In this document: piece by piece, positions 10,444-21,250 of the stretch
Layout: every line of letters starts with the position of its first letter
Position numbering within the stretch: position 1 is the stretch's first letter
Assembly: GCA_034231615.1 (NCBI GenBank)
Contig: CM067306.1
Coordinates: forward strand, 48,516,594-48,580,593
Length of the DNA stretch: 64,000 nucleotides
Source: Meghimatium bilineatum
Lineage: Eukaryota; Mollusca; Gastropoda; Stylommatophora; Philomycidae
Direction of reading: 5' to 3'
Notes under the pieces: generated by a model
Databases searched by the model: none
Told to the model about the DNA's origin: nothing
Seen by the model: only the letters and a program-made list of their open reading frames with translations
Program-made: the position numbers and the translations under genes

Positions 10444-11110
10444 ATGGCGGGAATGTTAGGTGTGACAATAACACGTGGATTAATAGACCCGTATGTGGTG
10501 GGAATACTAGGTGTGACATCAACAAGTGGGTCGACATTCCCTTATGTGGTGGGAATGCTAGATGTAACATCAACAAGTTGGTCGACAGTCCCTTATGTGG
10601 TGGAAATGCTAGGTGTAACATCAACAAGTGGGTCGACAGACCCTTATGTGGTGGGAATGCTAGTTGTAACATCAACAAGTGGGTCGACAGACCCTTATGT
10701 GGTGGGAATGCTAGGTGTAACATCAACAAGTGGGTCGACAGACCCTTATGTGGTAGAAATGCTAGGTGTAACATCAACAAGTGGGTCGACATACCCTAAT
10801 GTGGTGGGAATGCTAGTTGTAACATCAACAAGTGGGTCGACATACCCTTATGTGGTGGGAATGCTAGGTGTAACATCAACAAGTGGGTCGACAGACCCTT
10901 ATGTGGTGGGAATGCTAGGTGTAACATCAACAAGTGGGTCGACATACCCTAATGTGGTGGGAATGCTAGTTGTAACATCAACAAGTGGGTCGACATACCC
11001 TTATGTGGTGGGAATGCTAGGTGTAACATCAACAAGTGGGTCGACAGACCCTTATGTGGTGGGAATGCTAGGTGTAACATCAACAAGTGGGTCGACAGAC
11101 CCTTAGGTTG
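10444..11110. repeat. 51-bp minisatellite, 13 copies
   Basis: Thirteen 51-bp copies with core GTGTAACATCAACAAGTGGG then TCGACAGACCCTTATGTGG and TGGGAATGCTAG. A 220-codon open frame crosses the array, but 51 is a multiple of three and other frames on both strands are also open, so the frame has no coding weight. Variants TACCCTAATGTGG and TTGTAACATC recur every fourth copy or so, hinting at higher-order structure (10,790-11,040). Confidence 0.94.
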
Positions 11111-11650
11111 GTGGGAATGTTAGGTGTAACATCAACAAATAGACGAAGAGATCTGAAAGCTGACGGGAATTCTAGGTTTGACATTAACAAGTTGCTCAAC
11201 AGAACTGGCAGCCGGTGAGAACGCTAGGTGTTAAATCACCAAGCGTATCAACATACCCTTAGGTGATGGAATGCTAAATGTGACATCAACAAGTGGATTA
11301 ACAGATCTGGCAGCTGGCGGCAATGTTGGATGTGACATCAACAAGTGGATCAACATATCTGGCAGCTGGTGGCAATGTTGGGTGTGACATCAACAAGTGG
11401 ATCAACATATCTGGCAGCTGGTGGCAATGTTGGGTGTGACATCAACAAGTGGATCAACATATCTGGCAGCTGGTGGCAATGTTGGGTGTGACATCAACAA
11501 GTGGATCAACATATCTGGCAGCAATGTTGGGTGTGACATCAACATATCTGGCAACTGGCAGCAATGTTGGGTGTGACATCAACAGGTGAATCAACATATC
11601 TGGCAGCAATGTTGGGTGTGACATCAACAGGTGAATCAACATATCTGACA
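11111..11650. repeat. degenerate 52-bp derivative of the preceding array
   Basis: The same repeat continues in a diverged form: TGTGACATCAACAAGTGGAT then CAACATATCTGGCAGCTGG. A homogeneous sub-block (11,300-11,520) is about 52 bp per unit, followed by shortened copies missing the AAGTGGATC part. The period no longer keeps a reading frame, which argues against coding origin. Confidence 0.9.
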
Positions 11651-11654
11651 GAAG

Positions 11655-12170
11655 AATAACTCACTTACTATTCCAGAAGTCAATGAACGCTCCTTGCATT
11701 CATGATCTTCTCGTTTACAGGTTTCAATAGTCGGGTTGCAAAATTGCATGGATGCTGGAGTGCCTCTAGGCCTGGTATCTCCAACTTCAGCACCTGTGTT
11801 TGCTTGGGCAGGACTATGGTCCTGCTCGATATAGGGGTAAGGTATGCCCCATGGCAGCAATCTACAGTCGGGGATGAAGATAACTCTTCATGTACTAAGC
11901 CGCAGAAGCTATTAGGTGGGGTGGCCAGCTCCCTTTCTTGCTGTCTTTACCTTCTCTAACGCATGCGTCAGGTACGCATTTGCAGCTAAGTCGACTGGAG
12001 AACTGGTCGTGTCAAGCGAGAAATCACAACCCGGGTCTTTTATTTGTCTTGTCGTGGTTTCAAATCTAGCATCCTGTAGCCATGTGCTAGCAAGGAAGCT
12101 CACTACCATTATAGTGGATATATATTGGATACGACCAATCTCAAGTCCCAGCCTTATTTGACTGGACTAA
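11655..12170 (-). other. unclassified, probably interspersed repeat
   Basis: About 500 bp of higher-GC sequence without tandem structure, holding short open frames on both strands (such as 11,702-11,959) without recognisable domains. Composition differs from the AT-rich flanks. I cannot class it from one copy. Confidence 0.3.
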
Positions 12171-12254
12171 GCAGCAACTCCATTTCATGGAGTTTGGACT
12201 CGATTGTGTGATATTCGTAATGATTCTGTGACAATGCTGCGATGAAATGTCTCC

Positions 12255-13225
12255 CTTATGGGACTTCATGAATCCATACACTCTAACCCCGGACTACATG
12301 CATCCATACACCCCTAACCCCGGGACTAGATGTATCAATACACCCCTAACCCTGGAACTTCATGAATCATACACCCCTAACCCTGGAACTTCATGAATCA
12401 TACACCCCTAACCCCGGGACTAGATGTATCAATACACCCCTAACCCTGGAACTTCATGAATCATACACCCCTAACCCTGGAACTTCATGAATCATACACC
12501 CCTAACCCCGGGACTAGATGTATCAATACACCCCTAACCCTGGAACTTCATGAATCATACACCCCTAACCCTGGAACTTCATGAATCATACACCCCTAAC
12601 CCTGGAACTTCATGAATCATACACCCCTAACCCTGGAACTTCATGAATCATACACCCCTAACCCTGGAACTTCATGAATCATACACCCCTAACCCTGGAA
12701 CTTCATGAATCATACACCCCTAACCCTGGAACTTCATGAATCATACACCCCTAACCCTAGAACTTCATGAATCATACACCCCTAACCCTAGAACTTCATG
12801 AATCATACACCCCTAACCCTAGAACTTCATGAATCATACACCCCTAACCCTAGAACTTCATGAATCATACACCCCTAACCCTAGAACTACATGAATCATA
12901 CACCCCTAACCCTAGAACTTCATGAATCATACACCCCTAACCCTAGAACTTCATGAATCATACACCCCTAACCCTAGAACTTCATGAATCATACACCCCT
13001 AACCCTGGAACTTCATGAATCATACACCCCTAACCCTAGAACTTCATGAATCATACACCCCTAACCCTAGAACTTCATGAATCATACACCCCTAACCCTA
13101 GAACTTCATGAATCATACACCCCTAACCCTAGAACTTCATGAATCATACACCCCTAACCCTAGAACTTCATGAATCATACACCCCTAACCCTAGAACTTC
13201 ATGAATCATACACCCCTAACCCCCA
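12255..13225. repeat. 31-bp minisatellite with telomere-like CCCTAA motif
   Basis: About 31 copies of a 31-bp unit: ATCATACACCCCTAACCCTA then GAACTTCATGA. The first third has a three-monomer higher-order pattern marked by CCCCGGGACTAGATGTATCA (12,320-12,530). Copies then read CCCTGGAAC up to about 12,755 and mostly CCCTAGAAC afterwards, so two homogenised domains adjoin. Each unit holds CCCTAACCCT, nearly two telomere hexamers. Confidence 0.95.
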
Positions 13226-13356
13226 TTACAGCCAAACAAATAAGACAACACACATTGTATGAGTTCAGGTGTCATCTTGGTTACTGACTGAGGGTACCCG
13301 TGGTTGCATCAGAAATGATACGGATTCTCAATGATTATTTGCTCAAAACTAAAGAC

Positions 13357-13665
13357 ATTATTTCATCGCTCCATCCATTACTTCATCGCTACATCCATTA
13401 CTTCATTGCTCCATCCATTATTTCATCGCTACATCCATTACTTCATCGCTCCATCCATTACTTCATTGCTCCATCCATTACTTCATTACTCCATCCATTA
13501 CTTCATCGCTCCATCCATTATTTCATCGCTACATCCATTACTTCATCGCTCCATCCATTACTTCATTGCTCCATCCATTATTTCATCGCTACATCCATTA
13601 CTTCATCTCTCCATCCATTACTTCATCGCTCCATCCATTACTTCATCGACCCATCCATTACGATG
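13357..13665. repeat. 20-bp minisatellite, about 15 copies
   Basis: Unit CTTCATCGCTCCATCCATTA with variants at the CGCT/TGCT and CTCC/CTAC positions. Several frames on the plus strand are open as a result. Confidence 0.95.
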
Positions 13666-13779
13666 CAAAGAATAGCGAAATAAAACAGATAGAAAGATTT
13701 ACTGTCTGTGGAAATTGCTACTAATTTTGGTAGACTGTCCAAACGCTTCTTGAAAAATAGACAGCTTAAAAATGATAAG

Positions 13780-13890
13780 AGTGACCAAAATAAAATAAAC
13801 ATAAATAAGACCCATAGTCCGTCGGGGTCGTAGGGGTGTACTTGGATACACCAGCATAAGAAGCTCTGCAATCAACTCTATCATCAATCA
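13780..13890 (-). mobile_element. LINE 3' terminus
   Basis: Minus strand reads HPYDPDGLWVLF, matching the 3'-end sequences at 3.87 kb and 8.47 kb. The nucleotides GACCCATAGTCCG and GGGGTCGTAGG form an inverted pair (GACCC/GGGTC) typical of this end in all three copies. Only the terminus remains. Confidence 0.6.
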
Positions 13891-13924
13891 ATTGGAGGAG
13901 TGTAGAAAAATCACCACCAGATCC

Positions 13925-14170
13925 AAAAAAAAAACAATGTTCTGAAGACACTAGAACAAGCTGTTCTAAAGACACTAACACACAATATTCTGAACACACT
14001 AGAACAAGCTGTTCTGAAGACACTAACACACAATGTTCTGAAGACACTAGAACAAGCTGTTCTAAAGACACAAACAAATAATATTCTGAAGACACTAAGA
14101 AAAATGTTCTGAAGCCACAAGAAAATGTTCTGACAACACAAACACATGTTCTGAAGAACATCTAAAGACA
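13925..14170. repeat. ~25-bp minisatellite
   Basis: About ten imperfect copies of GTTCTGAAGACACTAGAACA or GTTCTAAAGACACTAACACA, alternating as a roughly 49-bp dimer. It degrades to the right. Confidence 0.9.
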
Positions 14171-14720
14171 GCAAAAAAAAATGTATAATTACTTCCAAAG
14201 CTTATCTCACATATTCTTGATAAGATTAAATTCCTTCGTCTTCTGATGTGCATAATAAGTCTGAAAAATCGACAGATGTACCAGCTGAACTCTGCTGAAT
14301 GAGTTCAGACAACTTGAAATTCATAACATCAGAGATACCCTGTCTTTATGGATGTTCATAATTGCAAAAGCTACTAATATTGTGCGTGTATAAACAACCA
14401 AAATATTGCTTTTTCCCCAAAAGAAATCACAGGGAGCAAGATTTTTTTTCACAATTTAGAAAAGAGTGTCTTTTATACTATCAAAAGGAATCGTGTCGCA
14501 ATTACACTAGCCATTAAATAGTAATCAGCGGGAAGGACGTGTCACCCCATAAGTCACAGGGCGATAGTAACTGTAGAAAAGTTATTCTCAGTATCTGTTT
14601 TCCAATATCCTCCGCCCCTCCTTTCCAGACGCATCTTCATCTGTTGTGCCCATCCCTTTTATTAAGGATCTAAACAGAAATGAAATAAGGTTTGTCAACT
14701 GTCTTCATGGATGAATACTA
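14171..14720. other. unassigned spacer
   Basis: No tandem repeat, tRNA-like sequence or transposon domain recognised in about 550 bp. Confidence 0.4.
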
Positions 14721-14721
14721 C

Positions 14722-14890
14722 CTTTTTTTCTTCAATGTTCATTCTCAAAATCCCGCTTGATCTCGCTTGTTGCAGGACTATTGCCCGATTAGATTTCAAG
14801 CAGCGTGTAATCTAGAGAACGGAAATGCGTTCTGTACCCGTTGTATTTGCGATAATGGCCCGGAACATCTATCTTCGTAGGAGCTGAATA
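14722..14890 (-). mobile_element. SINE-A, diverged
   Basis: The reverse complement keeps the family's features: GAAGATAGATGTTCCGGGCC at the head, a CGTTCTCTAGATTAC middle, and GAGAATGAACATTGAAGAA at the tail. Compared with the TSD-flanked copies it has many substitutions, so it is an older insertion. No clean target-site duplication is seen. Confidence 0.8.
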
Positions 14891-14939
14891 TTATATAAAT
14901 GAATAATATAGTATAGAAGCATCTAGGATCTTAGCAATA

Positions 14940-15040
14940 AAGAATGATCAGGCAACAAACGGGATTTGAACCTGGTCCGCTCAGAAGATCACCAACTCCC
15001 CTCGTAACTTCTGTCAACACGTTTTCCGTCCTCGATAACT
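14940..15040 (-). mobile_element. tRNA-like SINE remnant
   Basis: Reverse complement contains GCGGACCAGGTTCAAATCCC, with a good polymerase III B-box match (GGTTCAAATCC). An A-box-like TAACTTCTG region lies upstream but is weak. It shares GAGCGGACC.GGTTCAAAT with the copy at 15.44 kb. Confidence 0.55.
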
Positions 15041-15435
15041 CAGCATCGCTAATAAAACTATAATTAATATTGACCGGTCGGTCGATACAGAAACAACAAC
15101 AATAACAACACACACACACTCGACACACATACTATATTCTTACTTTATGCATGTCACATCCGATTCAACCGTGTTTATGGTTATGTATTATTTATGTGTA
15201 CAGGTGCTCTTAATTTCGTCTCTGTGTAGTTTTGAGACCTTCTGGCGCATGCTAAATCTTATACGTTTGTAGTTTTCAAGGAATTTACATACCTGTGCAG
15301 TGTGTGTTGTCAGTGTATCGACCAGTCCTATCTTTTGACGGTCCATGTTCATAGCTTGAGAATATACACGTTGAAAGTCTTGACTAAAATTGCAGTATTT
15401 TTTAAGGATATATGTGGTCGACAAGAAAAACATGT
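15041..15435. other. unassigned spacer
   Basis: Includes an AC-rich stretch (ACAACACACACACAC near 15,110). Otherwise no feature was recognised; open frames have no motifs. Confidence 0.4.
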
Positions 15436-15439
15436 CATC

Positions 15440-15505
15440 TCAAGCTTCGAGGCGAGTGGGTGCCATCTAAGCGGACCGGGTTCAAATGTCGTTTGCTGCG
15501 TGCAT
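15440..15505 (+). mobile_element. tRNA-like SINE remnant
   Basis: AAGCGGACCGGGTTCAAATG followed by TCGTTTGCTGC matches the reverse complement of 14.94-15.04 kb. The B-box-like GGTTCAAAT is preserved. The two inverted copies lie about 450 bp apart. Confidence 0.5.
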
Positions 15506-15754
15506 TTCGTTATTATATAAATCTGGAAGCATATCTTAACAAATATGTTTTTGAACTTTCTTCACAGGTGATTATTATTAGATTCAAACCCAAGAGCTCT
15601 ACTTTACAAAACAAAAATGGAATAATACTGAATATAAAAGAAAATATATTTTGATAAGATGCACATAACATTGTAGAATTATATAATCATGACAATGTAC
15701 CAAATAATGAAATACTAAACGATACCTGGCTAAAATAACAGTAAGGTGGTAGAC

Positions 15755-16190
15755 AGCGACATAGTAAGAGATGAAGTGGATGTAGCATTTCGTTCACTGA
15801 AAAAAGTACAGTCCCCAGGAATTGACAACATACCAGCGGAATTGGTGATACATGGATGACAAAAAGTGATTAGTGTCATTACTGTGATTCAAGATGCCCG
15901 CCACTACATGTATTGAAAGATCAGGTCACCGTACTTCTGAGGACAAGACACAACAGACTGAATAAAGAAATGCACAGGATGCCACTGTGTGCCACAACAT
16001 TGTGCACTTGTGGAATAGATGAACAGACTTCTGAGCACATTATGCAGAACTGACCTTAGTATGAAAAATTTACAGAGACGTACTGGCCAGTGGTCCAACC
16101 CTGCAATCAAAAATATATGGAAGCAAAGGAGAGTTTCTGACAACGGTGGAGTTCATCCATAACACACTAATGGTGTAGACATCAAGTAGT
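15755..16190 (+). mobile_element. LINE deletion derivative (RT start joined to C-terminus)
   Basis: At 15,768-15,860 the plus strand reads DEVDVAFRSLKKVQSPGID, the N-terminal reverse-transcriptase block (usually ..KAPGIDNIPAEL). Only about 60 bp later, in another frame, comes the element's C-terminal domain (TRHNRLNKEMHRMPLC, TSEHIMQN). In an intact element these are over 1 kb apart, so the middle is deleted. The end (GACAAGAAAGAAAG) resembles the GAA-type tail. Confidence 0.78.
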
Positions 16191-16299
16191 GAAAGACAAG
16201 AAAGAAAGAATTGTCATGACAATAATATGTTGGAAGAATTGGTCTAGGAAAACATGGCATGAAACATGACCACAGCCGCTACTAATAATCCTCATCATA

Positions 16300-17255
16300 T
16301 GATATATTCTTTCCAGAGAGTGGTCTTTGGAATTGATGTCCTGAACCCGACTCTATCCTGTACCAATCTGCCTGCCTCCTCCAAAAATAACTTCACAGTC
16401 TGTGATGTCATCTGTTTAACTACTTCTAGGTCTATCTCTTCTTCTACTTCCCGGGATTCTGCCCTCTACGGTGCGTCTTTCCGTGCCATTGTGTCTTTTT
16501 ATGTGTCTGAAATATTTCAATTTTCTATGTAAAATTGTATTCACCAGCCATCCTTCCTCTATATTCAGCATATTCAAAATCTCAGTTCCTTATCTTTTCT
16601 GTCCAGAAAGTTCTAAATATTGTCCTATAAAACTTCAGTTCGAATGTCGATATTCCTTTTGCCGTTGTTCTATTTATAGTCTAAGCCTTATCTTCAAGTC
16701 AAAGGTATGGTATGTTTGATGAATGGTGTAGTTCCTGTTTTGATGATGAAAGCAGCAAATGATGCCATCCACAGTTGATGCTTGGTCATCTGCAAATAGT
16801 GGTTCGTTTAAGTTATCCTTCAGAATGCTTTCTTCCGTTGTCTTTGCTTCGTTGCTGATGTGATATATGTATGTTATGAACTATCGGGGGGGGGGATAGT
16901 ACACATCCGTGTTTTACACACGTGTTAATTTGAAAATTATCAGATGTGCTGTACACTTTCTTACTGAGCATTGACTATTGACGTATATGCTCTGACATTG
17001 TCTTATCAGATGTTGGGGAACTCCATATGTCTGTAATGCTGTCCATAGTTATGCTCTATCCACTCTGTCAAAAGGTTTCTCTTGGTCCACGAAAACCAGA
17101 TATAAGTCTTGGTTATGTTTTATCGCTATTTCTGAAAGTTGATTGAGGGCGAAGATTGTATCTGTACAGCTTTTATTTTTCTGAGAGCCCAACATGTTAT
17201 ACTATACCTTGTAAATGCAAAAATTTTTGGGATGATAAGCAAGTATGCATGCAAT
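16300..17255 (-). mobile_element. LINE reverse transcriptase fragment
   Basis: The minus strand encodes a decayed RT palm: LYLVFVDQEKPFDRVDR (motif A, with aspartate FVD), then GCVLSPP, FITYIYHISNEA and NEPLFADDQ (motif C, FADD). The catalytic aspartates of motifs A and C are still readable but in different frames. A poly-G run at about 16,887 sits inside the element, at the same place as in the copy at 24.5 kb. This copy lacks the TIR insertion found in the 24.6 kb copy and serves as its empty-site reference. Confidence 0.85.
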
Positions 17256-17294
17256 AGCTATCACACCACCATAGCCGCATCGGTGTTTAAAATC

Positions 17295-17700
17295 AGTTAA
17301 TCAGCTAATCGTCGGATCATTATCACTGCAAACTGGACACGTCCATAGTTGCTCCGATCTTTCCATGAGTGTATCCGCCATTACACTGCTACTGACAGTA
17401 CCGGTCCAAAGCTGGTTGACCACCATTGTTCTGCGCCCTCCAAAATGTTCACTTCTAGCAACACCGCATTTCAATCCCTGATCTTTAATCCTAGCCATTG
17501 AAAAGGAATCATTATCCTCACTAGTCTCACTCTCGCGTGCTATATCTCTTATTTCTCGTGTTCAAAAAGCTCGATCCATTGCCCCATTGTCCTGGGCCAC
17601 AATCGCACATGACACCAGCTAATCTGCTCTTTCATTGCCTCGAACACTCACATGTCCCGGCACGAAAATAAATAACTACTTTCATCTACGCCTTTCTCAA
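17295..17700 (-). mobile_element. LINE RNase H C-terminal fragment
   Basis: The minus strand keeps the end of an RNase H domain (VPGH.SV.GNERAD-like, frame-shifted), then VNQLWTGTVSS and EQLWTCPVC. The same C-terminal arrangement is at 39.40-39.76 kb (RTGTISRYTLRD, HLWTCPVCEDD), and its RNase H part at 45.14-45.33 kb. All three are minus-strand and all are broken. It directly abuts the tail of element E. Confidence 0.72.
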
Positions 17701-17705
17701 GCCCT

Positions 17706-19105
17706 CCATTCTTCTTCTTCTGCGTTAGCTCTCATATAACCACAACGAATATATCGTGTGATTTCTACCGGGGAGCGTGAAGTAAGTTGTGCTGCAAGTT
17801 CCACAGTATAACTGTTATTTGCACCTCGGTTGGATACTTGTGGTCAGGACTTCCGAGGTCCAGCACATCCGTTTTCGTCATGCCTTTAATTCTGGCAGGC
17901 TTCCCTAGTCTGTGACAGCCTGTCTATCTGTCGCCGGGCACGCTGGTGTGTAGTGCCTCTTCGCCAAGACGCATGTCGAACGCGTCTATCTGGCACGAGG
18001 TGTTCCACCGTCTATGAACTCACCTCGTGCAATTGGACGTACTGTGCCTGTGCCCATCGGGTACTGAACCGTTTCTCCTCCGCGAGCCTGGTTCCGTATG
18101 AGGAAGAACTCGCCAGAAGAGTTGGACCCTGGCTCTTTAGCCCTCCTACCCGAGGCGTCGTTCACAGACATCGTGAACCCCTCGCCCAAGTTCGAGTCTC
18201 ACACCCCGCGTTTGAGAGCAAGGCGTTCTCGAGCTGAGCGACCTTGTCCCAATAGCGCCTGATCCCATCAGGTACTGAATCCTTTCTCTCTGCAAGTGTA
18301 TTTCCGGTATAGGAAAGCTTGACAGTAGAGCTGGGCCAGGGCTAAACACTTTGTCCCTTTTGTGCCTGAGCCCATCAGGTACTACCCTTTCTCTCTGCAA
18401 ATGTATTTCCGGTGTAGGAAATCTTGACAGTAGAGTAGGGCAAGGACTGCCATCGTTGTTGTTTTTTTGCCTGAGTCCCACGGGTACGGAACCCATTTTC
18501 TTCGCAAGCATATTTCCGATTTAGGAAACCTCGACATTAGAGATTGGGTCAGGTCTTCTTGATTTTCCGAACGCCCATGTTTGGGTCTGTGTTTCTGCCT
18601 ATAAGGAGCACATGTAACTTGAAGTTCGTTTCGAGCTACACGAGCTAACAGAGCTTATAGTTCCCCTTTCCTATGAACTTTTCCTTTTCTATTTGCAATT
18701 AGCGCTGCCCTCTGGCGCTGTTCTGCCCTTTCATTGTGTCATTGTACTCAGTATTACATCTATTTGTATCTCGTAATGCATCTACCATTCCGTGACTTTT
18801 ACAATGGCCACCCCTCCAATGTTCGGACTGGACTAACTGTCGTCACTGTATGTTGACAGTGTCGCTGTATGTGGTGGTGCTGGTGGTGTCGGAGATATTG
18901 TCTGTCTCTTATGCAGTCAAATCTCTTTCCATCTGCTACCTCCACATTCTCGGACACGATCCCCAAATGATTTAGCCAGAATAAGCACGAGCCGCTGTAT
19001 TTATGTTTCCAGGGTGCACCACAATGACGTACATTTGGGATCTTGGTTATCTGCTAACCCTGGGTCCGCCGAGAGCAATGCGTTCCCTTTGCACCCAAGC
19101 CCTCC
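17706..19105 (-). mobile_element. element E, copy 1 (1.4 kb, GAA tail)
   Basis: Aligns, in reverse, with 46,533-47,853 over its whole length. Shared landmarks, in element order, are CTCGGCGGACCCAGGGTTAG, GTGGTGCACCCTGGAAAC, AGCTCTGTTAGCTCG, CATGACGAAAACGGATGTGC and the end TAACGCAGAAGAAGAA. Conserved translation in both copies (LVLILAK, then ALxQLYCxAFLY, FSTRWAQAQ) suggests a coding ancestor rich in charged and heptad-like residues, perhaps a coiled coil; I do not recognise it. A ~107-bp module is repeated at least three times (18,256, 18,364, 18,469) with a fourth relative near 18,048. GC content is clearly above the flanks. Confidence 0.75.
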
Positions 19106-19690
19106 ATTAACTATGAACGCAGCTAACGGGCCATGTGAACATAGATTCTGAAGTATTTCCCATGCCCTGCCATGCCCTGCATAGCATGTAAAATCTGGAT
19201 GCGGCAGACTGCGCAAAGAAACTCAACTAACATTGGATAGCGTTGAAGAGTATCAAAGAGCACTGTGAGAAAGTAAAACATCCTGGTCATCTACTGTCCT
19301 TCCATACACACTCAGTCGTCTTGACCCGTCTTGCCACTGAGACAAAATGTATAGGAGCGATATAATGAGGCTGACGACATTGCGCTACCCTCCATCACAT
19401 TAATCCAATTGTCATAGCGCAAATCATATGTTTTTATCCTTCCTAGCCTCATCAATCATCACCTAACAGTCCTGCGGCGATAGGTGAGCGGAAAAGTGAC
19501 AGGTGTAGATACATTAGCTGCTATAGTCACAAACCTGAACATAGGCTGCTCATGTCATGTGGTTATTCTCCAATGATAATGAGGCTCTTCTAGGCGGCTG
19601 AGCACGGTACAAGTGCTTTGTTTTTTCATTACTTTTTTTTCATATGTTTATTTTTTTTGCATAATATGCTCATCTTTGCTTGCGCAAGAG
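19106..19690. other. unclassified, possibly interspersed repeat
   Basis: Higher-complexity sequence with no tandem structure. The right end (about 19,640-19,700, ATGCTCATCTTTGC...GAAACACCATCATCAT) resembles 51,015-51,080, so at least that part is a dispersed repeat. It was the target of the dimeric SINE-A. Confidence 0.4.
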
Positions 19691-19709
19691 AAACACCATC
19701 ATCATATAC

Positions 19710-20051
19710 TCCGCCTAAGATGGATGTGTGGGGCCATTTGTGTAAATCAAACGGAGACACAAAGCATTTTCCTTCTCTGGACTACATCTTCTGGAAATCT
19801 AGTAGAGCCATTGTCCTGCTACAAAAGAGATTCAGCGAGAGTTTGAGTATGAACGCAGAAGACCACCGAAGACGGATGTGTTGGGCCATTGGCGCAAATA
19901 AAACGACAACAATACGCATTTCCATTCTCTGGACTACAATCAACTGGAAATCTTGTAGGATCATTGTCCTGCTCCAAGAGAAATCCAGTGGAAGTTTGAG
20001 AATGAACGCTGAAGAAGAAGAAGAAGAAGAACGCAGAAGAAGAACAAGTAG
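19710..20051 (+). mobile_element. dimeric SINE-A with one 12-bp TSD
   Basis: Two SINE-A monomers head to tail (19,710-19,862 and 19,863-20,051). The first ends GTATGAACGCAGAAG and passes straight into ACCACCGAAGACGGATGTG of the second. The pair, not each monomer, is flanked by a perfect 12-bp duplication ATCATCATATAC at 19,698-19,709 and 20,052-20,063. The tail is repeated (AACGCTGAAGAAG..., then AACGCAGAAGAAGAAC). It therefore moved as a dimer. Confidence 0.92.
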
Positions 20052-20295
20052 ATCATCATATACAAAATGTTAGAACATAATTCTTACACACTAAACAGAA
20101 CCCCTCTGAGTAAGATGTTTTTTATGGAACAATTCCTTCCACAGAGAGTTGAAATCTGGATAATAAAGAATGCTCTGGAGAAACTCATAAAGGAACATAT
20201 GAAACAATAATTTCATAAGTGTGGAATCCAGCAGGGGAAAAAACCAGCAAATCAATTTAAAGGAATTAATCTCTAGCTGGTCGGGAAAAAAAACT

Positions 20296-20620
20296 GAAGC
20301 CCCCGGAATCAGTCTAGCTGAAGCTCCTGGAATCAATGTCTAGCTGAAGCCCCCGGAATCAATGTCTAGCTGAAGCCCCCGGAATCAGTCTAGCTGAAGC
20401 TCCTGGAATCAATGTCTAGCTGAAGCCCCCGGAATCAATGTCTAGCTGAAGCCCCCGGAATCAATGTCTAGCTGAAGCCCCCGGAATCAGTCTAGCTGAA
20501 GCTCCTGGAATCAATGTCTAGCTGAAGCCCCCGGAATCAATGTCTAGCTGAAGCCCCCGGAATCAATGTCTAGCTGAAGCGTGAATCGATTTCTAGCTGA
20601 GGTGCAGGATTGGTTGCAGG
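20296..20620. repeat. 26-bp minisatellite, about 12 copies
   Basis: Unit GAAGCCCCCGGAATCAATGT then CTAGCT, with a shorter variant GAAGCTCCTGGAATCA. Long and short monomers form a repeating block (20,330-20,470 similar to 20,440-20,580). Related by sequence to the 23-bp array at 20.74 kb. Confidence 0.94.
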
Positions 20621-20739
20621 ATTTCATGAGAATGGATGTCTTCATACAGAATTTTATACGATACGTTGTAAATGCAAAATGTTTTGGATGATAAGAAATG
20701 TCTACATGTAGCAGCAATCACATCTCCGAAGTGGCTTCA
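20621..20739. other. spacer between two related arrays
   Basis: Carries CGTTGTAAATGCAAAATGTT and TTGGATGATAAG, similar to 17,200-17,240 (CCTTGTAAATGCAAAAATTT). It is probably a small dispersed repeat fragment separating the two related minisatellites. Confidence 0.5.
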
Positions 20740-21250
20740 ACTATCAAGCTCTAGTTGAAGCCTGAATCAATGACTAGTTGAAGCCTGAATCCATGTCTAG
20801 TTGAAGCCTGAATCAATGTCTAGTTGAAGCCTGAATCATTGTCTAGTTGAATCCTGAATAAATGTCTAGTTGAAGCCTGAATCAATGTCTAGTTGAAGCC
20901 TGAATCAATGTCTAGTTGAAGCCTTTAATCATTGTCTAGTTGAAGCCTGAATCATTGTCTAGTTGAAGCCTGAATCTATGTCTAGTTGAAGCCTGAATCA
21001 ATGTCTAGTTGAAGCAATCATCAATATCTCGCTGAAACATGAATCAATGTCTATCTCTAGCCTGAATTCATGTCTAGCTGAAACCCGGAATAAACCTCTA
21101 TCTGAAGTCTGAACCAATGTCTCGCTGAAACCTGAATCAATGTCTAGCTGAAACCTGAATCAATGTCTAGCTGAAACCTGAATCAATGTCTCGCTGAAAC
21201 CTGAATCAATGTCTAGCTGCAGCCCGGGATCAATCTCTAGATGAAACATG
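20740..21250. repeat. 23-bp minisatellite, about 20 copies
   Basis: Unit GAAGCCTGAATCAATGTCTA then GTT. The right part (from 21,010) has GCTGAAACCTGAATCAATGT variants. Sharing GAATCAATGTCTAG with the 26-bp array shows a common origin of two arrays with different unit lengths. Confidence 0.93.

Noticed and set aside
10444-11106. A 220-codon open frame of 17-residue Ser/Thr/Val repeats as a possible mucin-like gene
   Set aside because: The 51-bp unit is a multiple of three and other frames on both strands are also open. The adjoining derivative units are 52 bp and break the frame. No start context, splice signal or conserved flanks.
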